Shown here piece after piece: positions 20,078-30,632 of a stretch of DNA of 64,000 nt. This DNA comes from Hyphomonas sp. (GTDB lineage: Bacteria > Pseudomonadota > Alphaproteobacteria > Caulobacterales > Hyphomonadaceae). Positions within the stretch are counted from its first letter, which is position 1; each line of letters opens with the position of its first letter. The position numbers were made by a program, and so were the translations under genes. The notes below the pieces were generated by a model. The model was not told where the DNA came from and made no database searches. It saw only the letters and a list, made by a program, of their open reading frames with translations. The stretch is taken from the NCBI GenBank assembly GCA_017792365.1, contig CP051229.1, forward strand, positions 2,976,001 through 3,040,000. The letters are read 5' to 3'.

Positions 20078-20104
20078 AGGACGGCAGGAAACTGCCGTCC
20101 TTTT
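20078..20104 (+). terminator. Intrinsic terminator after the carotenoid oxygenase
   Basis: A 10-bp perfect stem (AGGACGGCAG / CTGCCGTCCT) capped by a GAAA tetraloop and followed by T residues. It ends the DUF2141-carotenoid oxygenase transcript and lies 18 bases before the MFS start codon. Confidence 0.9.
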
Positions 20105-20121
20105 CCTATTGCCGGGGACCG

Positions 20122-21399
20122 ATGACCGCCTATCGCAACGTCGCTTCCTTGATCCTCACATCCATGCTCCTTCAGGCCGCAGCCGGCCTGTTGAGCGTCA
20201 TGACGCCCCTGTCGCTGAGCGCCATGGGGGCGGACGCCTTTGGGGTGGGCCTCGTCGCGGCGGTGTTTTCCGCCGGTTTCATGCTGGGCGCATGGGCTTC
20301 GCCCGACCTCGTGCGCACGATCGGGCACATCCGCGCCTACTCGGCGGCGGCGGCGATCTATGTGGCGGGCATCCTCGCCATGCCGCTGTTTCTCGATCCG
20401 CACTATTGGGGCGTGTTGCGTTTTGCGCAGGGCGCAGCCTCCGCCGTGATGTTCACGGCCGCCGAGAGCTGGATCGCCGATTCAACGCCCAAGGCGCAGC
20501 GCGGCGCGGTGATGGGCATGTACCAGGTGCTCATCAAGCTCGCGATGTCGCTGGGACCGCTGCTGGTGATGGACATGGCGCCGGATCAGGCCGAGCCGTA
20601 CATCGTTGCCGGCATCCTGATGGCGCTGGCGATCGTGCCGCTGTGCGCAACGAGACGCGCCCAGCCGGTCCTGCCGTCGAAAGGCTCGCTGACGTGGAAA
20701 TCGGTTTCGATCGTCGCGCCCTCCGCGATGATCGGGGCGATGGTGGCCGGCTTTGCCAATGGCGGGGTGATGGCGCAGCTGCCGCTGTTCGCCGCCGAAC
20801 TGCGCCCGGATGACGCCCAGTCGGCGGCGGCGACGCTTGCGATTGCGGCGTGGATGGGCGGTGTCGTGACGCAATGGCCGGCGGGGCTGATCTCCGACCG
20901 CATGGACCGGCGGCTGGTCGTGGCGGGGCTCGCGCTGCTGGCTGGCGTGGCGGCGATCATCCTGTTCGTGACCGGCGGGCGGCTCGGATGGGCGGCGACG
21001 GTGTCGCTGGCGGCGCTGTGGGGCGGGGGATCGATGTCGTTCTACGCCGTCTCGGCGGCGCACGCGACGGATCGCGTCGAACTCGACCAGATCGCGGAAG
21101 TCATGTCGGCCATGATGTTCGGCTGGGCGGTGGCTTCGGTGCTAGGCCCGGTCGCATCCGGCATCGTGGCCAGTTCGCCGCTGGGTCAGCCTGGCGTCTT
21201 CCTGCTCGCCGCCGTGACCTATGCCGGACTTGTCGCTGCGAACATCGGCCGCCTCGCCATGCGCCGGCGCCCGACGGAGGACCAGCGCACGCCCTTTGCC
21301 CCGGTCCTTGCAACATCGGTCGTTCACGGCGAGGTCGAGCAGCAGATCGCAGAAGAAAAACAGCGTCAGACGGACAGCGCGGAGAATATTCAACCCTGA
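20122..21399 (+). CDS. MFS transporter (YcaD-like)
   Basis: 425-residue inner-membrane carrier of the major facilitator superfamily with 12 predicted helices. The first half starts ASLILTSMLLQAAAGLLSVMTPLSL and has the family phrase AAESWIADSTPKAQRGAVMGMYQ (about 112-135) in the loop between helices; this AESW motif is typical of the YcaD/MFS sugar-type group. The second half includes VTQWPAGLISDRMDRRLVVAG (about 252-272), a GxxxDRxxRR loop 8-9 motif. The C-terminal 45 residues are polar and cytoplasmic. Substrate unknown. The upstream terminator indicates its own promoter or partial read-through from the carotenoid oxygenase operon. Confidence 0.88.
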   Translation: MTAYRNVASLILTSMLLQAAAGLLSVMTPLSLSAMGADAFGVGLVAAVFSAGFMLGAWASPDLVRTIGHIRAYSAAAAIYVAGILAMPLFLDPHYWGVLRFAQGAASAVMFTAAESWIADSTPKAQRGAVMGMYQVLIKLAMSLGPLLVMDMAPDQAEPYIVAGILMALAIVPLCATRRAQPVLPSKGSLTWKSVSIVAPSAMIGAMVAGFANGGVMAQLPLFAAELRPDDAQSAAATLAIAAWMGGVVTQWPAGLISDRMDRRLVVAGLALLAGVAAIILFVTGGRLGWAATVSLAALWGGGSMSFYAVSAAHATDRVELDQIAEVMSAMMFGWAVASVLGPVASGIVASSPLGQPGVFLLAAVTYAGLVAANIGRLAMRRRPTEDQRTPFAPVLATSVVHGEVEQQIAEEKQRQTDSAENIQP

Positions 21400-21532
21400 G
21401 CAGCGACCGGGCGGGGGCGTTCGCGCGCGACCAAGCGCGGCGTTGCCTTGAGGATCACGCTGGGTTATCGCCAGCCCGCTTGGGGCTTTTCAGCCGATTC
21501 CCGACACGCATCTCGTTGAAGGCGATCTTTTC

Positions 21533-22729
21533 ATGAACATCCACGAACACCAGGCCAAGGCCGTGCTGAAGGAATTTGGCGCGCCGGTCGCCGAAGGCGT
21601 TGCAGTCTTTTCCGTCGATGAGGCCCCTGCGGCGATCGACAGCCTGCCGGGCCCGCTGTGGGTGGTGAAATCGCAGATCCATGCCGGCGGACGCGGCAAG
21701 GGCAAGTTCAAGGAGAAGGAAGCCGGCGAGAAGGGCGGCGTGCGGCTCGGCTTCTCGAAGGAAGAGGCCCTCGACCACGTCAAGGCGATGCTCGGCAAGA
21801 CGCTGGTGACGGCGCAAACCGGCGCGGACGGCAAGCAGGTCAACCGCCTGTACATCGAAGCCGGCGCGGACATCTCGCGCGAACTCTACCTCTCACTGCT
21901 GGTTGATCGCGCGACATCTAAGATCGCGTTCGTTGCGTCGACCGAAGGCGGCATGGACATCGAGGAAGTCGCCCACGCGACGCCTGAGAAGATCGTGACG
22001 GTGCAGATCGAACCGTCGACGGGCGTGACCGAGGCGGACGCTGGCAAGCTGTGTGACGCGCTGAAACTGGACGGCGCCGCGCGCGACGACGGCATGAAGC
22101 TGTTCCCGATCCTCTACAAGGCCTTCGTCGAGAAGGACATGTCGATGCTGGAGATCAACCCGCTGATCGTCATGGAGGACGGTCACCTGCGGGTGCTGGA
22201 CGCCAAGGTATCGTTCGACGGCAACGCGCTGTTCCGCCACCCGGACATCCAGGCGCTGCGCGACAAGACCGAGGAAGACGAGAAAGAGATCGAAGCGGCC
22301 GAGTGGGACCTCGCCTACATCGCGCTGGACGGCACGATCGGCTGCATGGTCAACGGCGCCGGTCTCGCCATGGCGACGATGGACATCATCAAGCTGTACG
22401 GCGAGGAGCCGGCCAACTTCTGCGACGTCGGCGGCGGCGCCAACGCCGAGAAGGTTGCGGCGGCGTTCAAGATCATCATGAAGGATCCCAACGTGAAGGG
22501 GATCCTGGTCAACATCTTCGGCGGCATCATGAAGTGTGACGTCATCGCCGAAGGCGTTTTGCAGGCCGTGAAGGAAACCAACCTCGCCGTGCCGCTGGTC
22601 GTGCGGCTGGAAGGCACCAACGTCGAGGCGGGCAAGAAAATCATCGCGAATTCCGGCCTGAACGTCATCCCGGCCGACGACCTCGATGACGCCGCACAGA
22701 AAATCGTGAACGCAGTGAAGGGCGCCTGA
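21533..22729 (+). CDS. sucC: Succinyl-CoA synthetase beta subunit
   Basis: ADP-forming succinate-CoA ligase beta chain, 398 residues, standard length. It contains the ATP-grasp domain (residues 1-240: [32 protein letters not shown] at about 43-58, EINPL near 207) and the CoA-ligase domain with the [13 protein letters not shown] and [14 protein letters not shown] blocks (about 300-345). With SucD it converts succinyl-CoA to succinate with substrate-level phosphorylation. sucD starts five bases after its stop, and sucA, odhB and lpdA follow, forming the TCA cluster. Confidence 0.98.
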   Translation: MNIHEHQAKAVLKEFGAPVAEGVAVFSVDEAPAAIDSLPGPLWVVKSQIHAGGRGKGKFKEKEAGEKGGVRLGFSKEEALDHVKAMLGKTLVTAQTGADGKQVNRLYIEAGADISRELYLSLLVDRATSKIAFVASTEGGMDIEEVAHATPEKIVTVQIEPSTGVTEADAGKLCDALKLDGAARDDGMKLFPILYKAFVEKDMSMLEINPLIVMEDGHLRVLDAKVSFDGNALFRHPDIQALRDKTEEDEKEIEAAEWDLAYIALDGTIGCMVNGAGLAMATMDIIKLYGEEPANFCDVGGGANAEKVAAAFKIIMKDPNVKGILVNIFGGIMKCDVIAEGVLQAVKETNLAVPLVVRLEGTNVEAGKKIIANSGLNVIPADDLDDAAQKIVNAVKGA

Positions 22730-22734
22730 GCGAC

Positions 22735-23637
22735 ATGTCCATTCTGATCGACAAGAACACCAAGGTCATCGTTCAGGGCCTGACCGGCAATACCGGCTCG
22801 TTCCACACCAGCCAGGCGCTGGAGTATTTCGGCACCCAGATGGTGGCGGGCACGCACCCCAAGAAAGCTGGCCAGAAATGGACGGCGGCCAACGGCGCCG
22901 AGCTGCCGATCTACGCCAATGCGGGCGAGGCGAAGGAAGCGACCGGCGCGGACGCGTCCGTGATCTACGTGCCGCCGGCAGGGGCGGGCGCGGCCATCAT
23001 CGAGGCGATCGAAGCGGAAATCCCGCTGATCGTCTGCATCACCGAGGGCGTGCCGGTTCTCGACATGGTCAAGGTGAAGGACCGCCTGCTGAAGTCGAAG
23101 TCGCGCCTGATCGGGCCGAACTGCCCGGGCCTGTTGACGCCGGAACAGTGCAAGATCGGCATCATGCCGGGTTCGATCTTCAAGAAGGGCTCGGTCGGCG
23201 TTCTCTCGCGCTCGGGCACGCTGACCTATGAGGCGGTGTTCCAGACCACGAACGAAGGCCTTGGCCAGACGACGGCGGTCGGCATCGGCGGCGACCCGGT
23301 GAAGGGCACCGAGTTCATCGACGTGTTGGAGATGTTCCTCGCCGACGACGAGACCAAGTCGATCATCATGATCGGCGAGATCGGCGGTTCGGCCGAGGAA
23401 GACGCCGCGCAATTCCTGAAGGACGAGGCCAAGAAGGGCCGCAAGAAGCCGATGGTCGGCTTCATCGCGGGCCGGACGGCGCCAAAGGGTCGCACCATGG
23501 GCCATGCGGGCGCCATCGTCTCCGGCGGCAAGGGCGGCGCGGAAGACAAGATTGAGGCGATGGAATCCGCGGGAATCCGCGTGTCTCCAAGCCCTGCGCG
23601 TCTTGGCGTGACGATGACGGAAGTCCTGAAGGGCTAG
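22735..23637 (+). CDS. sucD: Succinyl-CoA synthetase alpha subunit
   Basis: Alpha chain, 300 residues. The CoA-binding Rossmann domain begins [22 protein letters not shown], and the histidine phosphorylated during catalysis is in [12 protein letters not shown] (about residue 257). [10 protein letters not shown] and [20 protein letters not shown] are the other family blocks. Partner of SucC, encoded immediately upstream with a five-base gap, so the two are translationally linked. A gap of 190 bases separates it from odhA. Confidence 0.98.
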   Translation: MSILIDKNTKVIVQGLTGNTGSFHTSQALEYFGTQMVAGTHPKKAGQKWTAANGAELPIYANAGEAKEATGADASVIYVPPAGAGAAIIEAIEAEIPLIVCITEGVPVLDMVKVKDRLLKSKSRLIGPNCPGLLTPEQCKIGIMPGSIFKKGSVGVLSRSGTLTYEAVFQTTNEGLGQTTAVGIGGDPVKGTEFIDVLEMFLADDETKSIIMIGEIGGSAEEDAAQFLKDEAKKGRKKPMVGFIAGRTAPKGRTMGHAGAIVSGGKGGAEDKIEAMESAGIRVSPSPARLGVTMTEVLKG

Positions 23638-23827
23638 TCCGAAAAAGCGCGGTTGCCGATCTCTTAACGAACCCCGGCACATTGGCCGGGCAGTCGTGCG
23701 GAAATGTGCGAAATGGCCTCGCGGGACGGTTGAGTCCCGTAACGAAAAGGGTCATGTCTCGACCGAGCCCTGAGGGTCAGGGCCCGCCCGACTCGCGTAT
23801 AGTCAGGCGCCAGGAAGGGCGGTTGAA

Positions 23828-26824
23828 ATGACCATCGAGGCCAAGAGCCAGGAATCCAGGTCCCAGCAGAACGAGGACCTGTTAGGAACAGCATTTCTCT
23901 ACGGTGCCAACGCGGCCTATATTGCTGAATTACATGCACAATTCGTAGAAAATCCGTCCTCGCTGCCCGACAGCTGGCAGGCGTTCTTCCGTGGCGTAAA
24001 CGATGCCGAAGATGCTGTGCGCAAGGTGGCGCGCGGGCCGGAATGGAAGAAGCCCGGCTGGCCGCGGCCGGTCAATGGCGAGCTAGTCTCTGCGCTGGAC
24101 GGCAATTGGGGCGCGGTCGAAGGCGCGCTGCGCGAGAAGATCGGCGCACGGGCCGCCGCGACGACGACGCCCGGCGCGACGCTGTCCGACGCCGACGTCC
24201 ACCAGCAGGTTCAGGATTCCATCCGCGCGCTGATGATGATCCGCGCCTACCGCATCCGCGGCCATCTGGCCGCGCAGCTCGACCCGCTGGGCATGGATTC
24301 GGGCAAGCAAACGCCCGAACTCGACCCTGCGAGCTATGGCTTCGGTCCGGATGATCTCGACCGGCGCATCTTCATCGACCACGTGCTGGGGCTGGAATAC
24401 GCAACGCCGCGGCAGATGGTCGAACTGCTGCAGCGGACCTATTGCGGCACCTTCGCCGTCGAGTTCATGCACATCTCCGATCCCGACGAGAAGAGCTGGA
24501 TCCAGGAGCGCATCGAGGGCGAGCACAAGGAAATCACCTTCACCGAAGAGGGCAAGAAGGCGATCCTCGCCAAGCTGGTCGAGGCGGAGACCTTCGAACG
24601 CTTCCTGCACAAGCGCTATCCGGGCACCAAGCGCTTTGGTCTGGACGGCGGCGAGGCGATGGTTCCGGCGCTGGAGCAGATCATCAAGCGCGGCGGCGCG
24701 CTGGGCGTCGAGGATATCGTCATCGGCATGCCGCACCGCGGGCGCCTCAACGTGCTCGGCGCGGTGATGGGCAAGCCCTACCACAAGATCTTCAACGAGT
24801 TTCAGGGCGGCAACACGCAGGGCGCCGACGATTACGGCTCGGGCGACGTGAAGTATCACCTCGGCGCCTCCTCGGACCGCACGTTCGACAACCACCGTGT
24901 GCACCTGTCGCTCACCGGCAACCCGTCTCACCTCGAGGCGGTGAACCCCGTCGTGCTGGGCAAGGCGCGCGCGAAACAGGCCGACAAAGTCGGCGAGGAC
25001 CGTGTGACCCAGCGCGGCATGGTGATGCCGCTGCTGCTGCACGGCGATGCGGCGTTCGCCGGCCAGGGCGTGGTCTCGGAATGTCTCGCGCTGTCAGGCC
25101 TGACCGGCTACCGGACCGGCGGGACGATCCACTTCATCGTCAACAATCAGATCGGCTTCACGACGGCGCCGCACTTTTCGCGGTCATCGCCCTATCCGTC
25201 AGATGTCGCGCTGCAGGTGCAGGCGCCGATCTTCCACGTCAACGGCGACGATCCCGAAGCCGTGGTGCACGCCGCCAAGGTTGCGACCGAATACCGGCAG
25301 ATGTTCGGCAAGGACGTCGTCATCGACATGTTCTGCTATCGCCGGTTCGGCCACAACGAAGGCGACGATCCGACGATGACGCAGCCGATCATGTATGCGC
25401 GCATCAAGGACCACCCTTCGGTGCGCGAGCTCTACACCAAACGGCTGGTCGACGAGGGTCTCGTCTCTCAGGAAGAGATCGACCAGACGATCGGCGAAGT
25501 CGAAGCCTTCCTCGATCGCGAGTTCGAGAAGGGCAGGGGCTACAAGGCTGAAAAGGCCGACTGGCTGGACGGCAAGTGGGCCGGCCTCGGGCTGCCGAAG
25601 GACGATGACAACCGCGGCCAGACCGGAGTTGCGCTCGACCACCTGCGTTCGATCGGCGAGCGCATCACGGAAATCCCGGAGAGCGTGAACGCGCACCGCA
25701 CGGTGGCGCGCACGATCGCCAACCGCCGCAAGATGATCGAGTCCGGCGACGGCATCGACTGGGGCATGGCCGAGCACCTCGCGTTCGGAACGCTGGTGGA
25801 CGAGGGCTTCCCGGTCCGCCTGTCGGGCCAGGATTCAGCGCGCGGCACATTCACCCAGCGCCACAGCCACATCGTCGATCAGGAAACCGAGGAGCGCTAT
25901 ACGCCGCTCAACCACATCTCCCAGAACCAGGCGCATTACGAAGTCATCGACTCGCTGCTCTCGGAAGAGGCTGTGCTTGGCTATGAGTACGGCTATTCGC
26001 TGGCGGCGCCGAACACGCTGACCCTCTGGGAGGCCCAGTTCGGCGACTTCGCGAACGGCGCCCAGGTCGTCTTCGACCAGTTCATCTCCTCCGGCGAACG
26101 CAAATGGCTGCGCATGTCGGGCCTCGTTTGCCTTCTGCCGCACGGCTATGAGGGGCAGGGGCCGGAGCACTCCTCGGCGCGCCTTGAGCGTTTCCTGCAG
26201 ATGTGCGCCCAGGACAACATGCAGGTCGCCAACTGCACGACGCCGGCCAACTACTTCCACATCCTGCGCCGGCAGATCCATCGCGACTTCCGCAAGCCGC
26301 TGATCATCATGACTCCGAAGTCGCTGCTGCGTCACAAGCGGGCGGTCTCGGCGCTGTCGGAGATGGATGCGGGAACGACCTTCCACCGCGTGCTGTGGGA
26401 CGACGCCGAGTGCGAAGGCCGTGGCGGCGACGTCAAGCTGAAGCCGGACGGCGAGATCCGTCGCGTCATCATGTGTTCGGGCAAGGTCTATTACGACCTG
26501 TTCGAGGAGCGCGAGAAGCGCGGCGCGGACGATATCTACCTGTTGCGGCTTGAGCAGCTTCACCCCTTCCCGGTGGCGTCGCTGATGAAGGAGCTGTCGC
26601 GGTTCCCGCAGGCGGAAATGATCTGGTGCCAGGAAGAGCCCCGCAACATGGGCGCCTGGAACTATATCGAATTCCATATCGAAAAGACGCTGGAGCGTCT
26701 GGAAGTCGAGCAGACGCGGCCCCGCTATATCGGGCGTCCCGCTTCGGCGTCGACGGCGGCGGGCACGATGGCGCTGCACCAGAAAGAGCTGGCTTCCTTC
26801 CTCGAAGCGGCGTTTGAACTCTAG
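23828..26824 (+). CDS. sucA: 2-oxoglutarate dehydrogenase E1 component
   Basis: Thiamine-diphosphate-dependent decarboxylase of the 2-oxoglutarate dehydrogenase complex, 998 residues. The N-terminal helix motif FLYGANAAYIAELHAQF (about 21-37) is that which anchors E1 to E2. The first catalytic block is RAYRIRGHLAAQLDPLG (about 139-155), the ThDP/Mg2+ motif runs VIGMPHRGRLNVLGAVMGKP (about 300-320), and HLSLTGNPSHLEAVNPVVLGKARAKQ follows near 360. The C-terminal half holds VFDQFISSGERKWLRMSGLVCLLPHGYEGQGPEHSSARLERFLQ, the transketolase-like pyrimidine domain. The start is supported by GGAAGG ten bases upstream. Read together with sucB, 53 bases downstream. Confidence 0.98.
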   Translation: MTIEAKSQESRSQQNEDLLGTAFLYGANAAYIAELHAQFVENPSSLPDSWQAFFRGVNDAEDAVRKVARGPEWKKPGWPRPVNGELVSALDGNWGAVEGALREKIGARAAATTTPGATLSDADVHQQVQDSIRALMMIRAYRIRGHLAAQLDPLGMDSGKQTPELDPASYGFGPDDLDRRIFIDHVLGLEYATPRQMVELLQRTYCGTFAVEFMHISDPDEKSWIQERIEGEHKEITFTEEGKKAILAKLVEAETFERFLHKRYPGTKRFGLDGGEAMVPALEQIIKRGGALGVEDIVIGMPHRGRLNVLGAVMGKPYHKIFNEFQGGNTQGADDYGSGDVKYHLGASSDRTFDNHRVHLSLTGNPSHLEAVNPVVLGKARAKQADKVGEDRVTQRGMVMPLLLHGDAAFAGQGVVSECLALSGLTGYRTGGTIHFIVNNQIGFTTAPHFSRSSPYPSDVALQVQAPIFHVNGDDPEAVVHAAKVATEYRQMFGKDVVIDMFCYRRFGHNEGDDPTMTQPIMYARIKDHPSVRELYTKRLVDEGLVSQEEIDQTIGEVEAFLDREFEKGRGYKAEKADWLDGKWAGLGLPKDDDNRGQTGVALDHLRSIGERITEIPESVNAHRTVARTIANRRKMIESGDGIDWGMAEHLAFGTLVDEGFPVRLSGQDSARGTFTQRHSHIVDQETEERYTPLNHISQNQAHYEVIDSLLSEEAVLGYEYGYSLAAPNTLTLWEAQFGDFANGAQVVFDQFISSGERKWLRMSGLVCLLPHGYEGQGPEHSSARLERFLQMCAQDNMQVANCTTPANYFHILRRQIHRDFRKPLIIMTPKSLLRHKRAVSALSEMDAGTTFHRVLWDDAECEGRGGDVKLKPDGEIRRVIMCSGKVYYDLFEEREKRGADDIYLLRLEQLHPFPVASLMKELSRFPQAEMIWCQEEPRNMGAWNYIEFHIEKTLERLEVEQTRPRYIGRPASASTAAGTMALHQKELASFLEAAFEL

Positions 26825-26877
26825 CGGTATTTGAACATCGGCGCTGAGCGAGGACGCCGCGCGCCTTAAGGCAGAAC

Positions 26878-28437
26878 ATGGTCGACATCACAGTTCCGGC
26901 GCTGGGCGAAAGCGTTTCAGAAGCCACCGTCGGAAGTTGGAAAAAGGCCCCGGGCGACCGGGTCGAGCGCGACGAGGTCATCGTCGAGCTTGAAACCGAC
27001 AAGGTTTCGGTGGAAGTGTCCGCCCTTGAAAGCGGCGTACTTTCCGACATTCTTGTCGGCGAAGGTGAAACGGTCGAAGTGGGCGCGGTTCTGGGCCGGA
27101 TTGGCTCCGGAGCGCCGGCTTCAGCCGGGCAGGACAGAACGTCTGCACCGTCACAGTGGTCTCAGACGCAAACGAAAGAGGAGCGATCGCCGGCGGCGTC
27201 GCAGCCAACAGGATCGGATAGCACAATGGATATCAAGGTTCCGGCGATGGGCGAGAGCGTGACCGAGGGCACGCTGGCCACCTGGCTGGTCAAACCCGGC
27301 CAGTTCGTTTCGCAGGACGATCCGGTCGCCGAGATCGAGACGGACAAGGTCGCCATCGAGGTGCCGGCGCCGTCGTCCGGCACGATCTCCGAACTGGTGG
27401 TTCAGGAAGGCGAGACGGTCGAGATCGGAACCATCATCGCGCGTCTCGGCGAAGGCGGATCGGCCGCGAAGGCTGCGCCTGCCGCACCGGCTGCGAGCCC
27501 GCCGCCCCCGCCGCAACCCGCGCCGTCAAGCAATGGCGGTCAGGCCAGCGCCGCGGTTTCACCGGCGGTGCGCCGGGTGACGACCGAGGCCGGCGTCAGC
27601 CCGTCGGACATTTCCGGCTCCGGCCGTGACGGTCGCGTGACGAAGGGCGATGCGCTGAAATACGTGAACGAGGGCGGCGCCTCCGCGCCAGCTCCGGCGC
27701 GCGCCGAAGCGCCGCCGGCCCGCGAGCCGCGCAACCTTGGCCCGCGTGAAGAGCGCGTGCGCATGACCCGCCTGCGCCAGACGATCGCCCGGCGCCTGAA
27801 GGAAGCCCAGGACACGGCGGCGATGCTGACGACGTTCAACGACGTCGACATGTCGGCCGTCATGAAGATGCGCAAGGACTACAAGGACGTCTTCGAGAAG
27901 AAGCACGGCGTGCGTCTGGGCTTCATGAGCTTCTTCGTGAAGTCGTGCGTTGCGGCGCTGAAGGAGATTCCGAACGTCAACGCCGAGATCGACGGCACCG
28001 ACATCATCTACAAGAACTACTACAACGGGGTCGCGGTCGGCACGGACAAGGGCCTCGTTGTGCCGGTGGTCCGCGACGCCGACACGATGACGCTTGCCGA
28101 GATAGAGGCCGACATCGCGCGGCTCGGCGAGATGGCGCGCGACGGCAAGCTGTCGATGGAAGACCTACAGGGCGGCACGTTCACGATCTCGAACGGCGGC
28201 GTCTATGGCTCCCTGATGTCGACGCCGATCCTCAACCCGCCGCAATCGGGCGTGCTGGGCATGCACCGGATCGAGCAGCGGCCGGTGGTGATCGACGGCA
28301 AGGTGGAGGTGCGTCCGATGATGTACCTGGCGCTGTCGTATGATCACCGCATCGTCGACGGCAAGGAAGCGGTGACCTTCCTCGTCCGCGTGAAGGAAGC
28401 GCTGGAAGATCCCGAGCGGATGCTGCTGGACGTCTAG
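26878..28437 (+). CDS. sucB: Dihydrolipoyl succinyltransferase (E2) with two lipoyl domains
   Basis: E2 core of the 2-oxoglutarate dehydrogenase complex, 519 residues against about 400 for the usual enzyme. Two lipoyl domains occur in tandem: the first carries its lipoylated lysine at K42 (ETDKVSVEV), the second at K157 (ETDKVAIEV). Between and after them are Ala/Pro linkers. The peripheral-subunit-binding domain is [36 protein letters not shown] (about 224-258), and the catalytic domain ends with the SYDHRIVDG active-site motif (about 482-490). An internal ATG at 27226 begins the second lipoyl domain ([11 protein letters not shown]) and would give a protein of the canonical size. The 5' extension is the unusual part. 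Confidence 0.97.
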   Translation: MVDITVPALGESVSEATVGSWKKAPGDRVERDEVIVELETDKVSVEVSALESGVLSDILVGEGETVEVGAVLGRIGSGAPASAGQDRTSAPSQWSQTQTKEERSPAASQPTGSDSTMDIKVPAMGESVTEGTLATWLVKPGQFVSQDDPVAEIETDKVAIEVPAPSSGTISELVVQEGETVEIGTIIARLGEGGSAAKAAPAAPAASPPPPPQPAPSSNGGQASAAVSPAVRRVTTEAGVSPSDISGSGRDGRVTKGDALKYVNEGGASAPAPARAEAPPAREPRNLGPREERVRMTRLRQTIARRLKEAQDTAAMLTTFNDVDMSAVMKMRKDYKDVFEKKHGVRLGFMSFFVKSCVAALKEIPNVNAEIDGTDIIYKNYYNGVAVGTDKGLVVPVVRDADTMTLAEIEADIARLGEMARDGKLSMEDLQGGTFTISNGGVYGSLMSTPILNPPQSGVLGMHRIEQRPVVIDGKVEVRPMMYLALSYDHRIVDGKEAVTFLVRVKEALEDPERMLLDV

Positions 28438-28670
28438 TCTCGGCTTGCACGCCTGTTCGTGTGTGCCACGAGCACATGGCATGATTTTCGCTTGTATGGG
28501 GAAATCCGGGGTCGTGGGACGGTTTTCGTGCCGCTCCTGGACGTCCGGAGACGGTTGGCGGGTCCTTTAGCGGGCCTGTCGTCCCGAAACGGTACAGGCA
28601 GGGCGAGCATGATGAGGCAGCAACGCCTCAGGATTGTCAGGCGGGCCAGCGTCCGCGCGGGGCGTGTCAG

Positions 28671-29045
28671 ATGAGACGCCTCCTTGCACTCGTGCTTGTC
28701 CTGTCCTCGAGCTGGTTGCTTTATCACGCGCTCGGTCCGCTTTCCGGTCTTGATCCGGTAGCGATGCCGCGGGCCATCATGAACGCCTCCAACAATCCCG
28801 ATTTCATGATGCCGTTCCTAGGGGCGGTGCTTGGACTGCTTGGCGGCCTGACCGCTTTTCTGGGCGGGGCGGGCGGGGCCACGATTGCGCTGGTCGGCGG
28901 ACTGATCGCCGCGGGTTTTTCCCTCACGGCGGGTCAGACCATCTCGCTGACGCACCACCGCTTCTGGGAGAGCGATGCGCTCGTCGGGATCGGAATGGTC
29001 GCAATCGCGCTGCTTGCCGCGATGGTTCCGCAGTCCGACAGCTAG
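28671..29045 (+). CDS. Small membrane protein between sucB and lpdA
   Basis: 124 residues, no family recognised. It begins with a signal-anchor (MRRLLALVLVLSSSWLLYHAL), followed by glycine-rich hydrophobic helices (about 47-72 FLGAVLGLLGGLTAFLGGAGGATIAL and 74-90) and a last one (about 103-118). It would be inserted in the inner membrane. The 233 bases before it, after sucB, contain no gene I can support; a 71-residue frame there is unconvincing. Position inside the odh operon may mean co-transcription with lpdA, but a functional link is not shown. Confidence 0.6.
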   Translation: MRRLLALVLVLSSSWLLYHALGPLSGLDPVAMPRAIMNASNNPDFMMPFLGAVLGLLGGLTAFLGGAGGATIALVGGLIAAGFSLTAGQTISLTHHRFWESDALVGIGMVAIALLAAMVPQSDS

Positions 29046-29172
29046 CGGCGGCGGAAGCCCTATAAACAGCAGAAATTCTCAACTCGCGCGCTGGTTGACG
29101 TGAGGGTGCGCCTGTATAGGTTCGCGCCGATCCGACTACCCGCCAACACATTCTGCCTGAAAGACATTTTCG

Positions 29173-30573
29173 ATGAGCGACACGTTTGACGTCGTGATTA
29201 TCGGCGCCGGTCCCGGAGGCTACAATTGCGCCATCCGCTGCGGCCAGCTGGGCCTGAAGACGGCGATCATCGAGAAACGCAAGACGCTCGGCGGCACCTG
29301 CCTCAACGTCGGCTGCATTCCGTCAAAGGCCATGCTCCACGCCTCGGAAATCTACGCCGCCGCGCGGACCGAGTTTGCGGATCTGGGCGTCGAGATGAGC
29401 GGCGTGAAGCTGAACCTGAAGCAGATGATGAAGCAGAAGGCCGACGCGGTCGACGGCCTGACGCAGGGCGTCGCTTTCCTGATGAAGAAGAACAAGGTCA
29501 CGGTTTTCTCGGGCACGGGCCGCATTGATGGGCCGGGGCGCGTGGTCGTGAAGGGCGCCGACGGCGAGCAGGTCCTCAACGCCAAGAACATCGTGATCGC
29601 GACCGGTTCGGAGCCGGCGAGCCTGCCCGGCATCGAGATCGACGAGAAGCGGATCGTGTCGTCGACCGGCGCGCTGTCGCTGGAAGGCGTGCCGCGGCGG
29701 CTGATGGTGATTGGCGCGGGCGTCATCGGCCTTGAGCTGGGCTCGGTCTGGGGCCGGCTGGGTTCGGAAGTGACGGTGGTGGAATACCTTCCGCGCATCC
29801 TGCCCGGTGCCGACATGGAAATCGCGCGCCAGTCGCAGCGCATCTTCACCAAGCAGGGCATGACCTTCAAGCTGTCGACCAAGGTGACCGGCATCAAGAA
29901 GGGCTCGTCCGGCCTGACGGTGAGCATGAAGCCATCGGATGGCGGCGCCGCCGAAGAGGTCGAAACCGACATCGTGCTCGTCGCGATCGGACGCCGCCCC
30001 TACACCGAAGGACTGGGCCTTGAGAGCGTCGGCATCACGCCGGACAAGCGCGGCGTGATCCCCAACGATCACATGCGCACGTCAGCAGATGGCGTCTGGG
30101 TGATCGGCGACGTGACCTCGGGTCCGATGCTGGCCCACAAGGCCGAAGACGAGGGCGCAGCCTGCGCCGAGCTGATCGCCGGCAAGGCCGGACACGTCGA
30201 TCTTGGGAAGATCCCGGGCGTCGTTTACACCAGCCCTGAAATCGCCTGGGTCGGCAAGACCGAGGAAGAGCTGAAGGAAGAAGGCCGCGCCTACAAGGTC
30301 GGCAAGTTCCCGTTCTCGGCGAACTCACGCGCACGGACGAACCACCAGACCGATGGTCTGGTGAAGATCATTGCCGACGCGGAAACTGATGAAATTCTGG
30401 GCGCTCACATGGTCGGCGTCGGTGTCGGCGAGATGATCGCCGAGATCTGCGTCGCCATGGAATTTGGCGCATCTTCGGAAGATATCGCTCGCACCAGCCA
30501 CGCTCACCCGACGATGACCGAAGCCGTCCGCCAGGCGGCGATGGGAGTTGAAGGCTGGACGATGCAGATGTAG
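29173..30573 (+). CDS. lpdA: Dihydrolipoyl dehydrogenase (E3)
   Basis: FAD flavoprotein that reoxidises dihydrolipoamide on E2, passing electrons to NAD+. 466 residues. The FAD motif GAGPGGYNCAIRCGQLG is at 11-27, the redox-active disulfide is GGTCLNVGCIPSKAML (C43/C48 region), the NAD motif GAGVIGLELGSVWGRLGSEVTVVE near 182, and the C-terminal active-site motif HAHPTMTEAVRQAAMG (about 443-458) gives the catalytic histidine-glutamate pair. It shares the cluster with sucA and sucB and so serves the 2-oxoglutarate complex, possibly others. Confidence 0.98.
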   Translation: MSDTFDVVIIGAGPGGYNCAIRCGQLGLKTAIIEKRKTLGGTCLNVGCIPSKAMLHASEIYAAARTEFADLGVEMSGVKLNLKQMMKQKADAVDGLTQGVAFLMKKNKVTVFSGTGRIDGPGRVVVKGADGEQVLNAKNIVIATGSEPASLPGIEIDEKRIVSSTGALSLEGVPRRLMVIGAGVIGLELGSVWGRLGSEVTVVEYLPRILPGADMEIARQSQRIFTKQGMTFKLSTKVTGIKKGSSGLTVSMKPSDGGAAEEVETDIVLVAIGRRPYTEGLGLESVGITPDKRGVIPNDHMRTSADGVWVIGDVTSGPMLAHKAEDEGAACAELIAGKAGHVDLGKIPGVVYTSPEIAWVGKTEEELKEEGRAYKVGKFPFSANSRARTNHQTDGLVKIIADAETDEILGAHMVGVGVGEMIAEICVAMEFGASSEDIARTSHAHPTMTEAVRQAAMGVEGWTMQM

Positions 30574-30632
30574 TTCGGCATGTTCTGTGCTTTTCGAGCG
30601 GCCGAGGGGGCAAGCTTGAGTGGAGTGCCAGC

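Noticed and set aside
28459-28674. A 71-codon frame before the small membrane protein gene
   Set aside because: Arg-rich, no ribosome site, no recognisable fold; it overlaps the true start region of the next gene.
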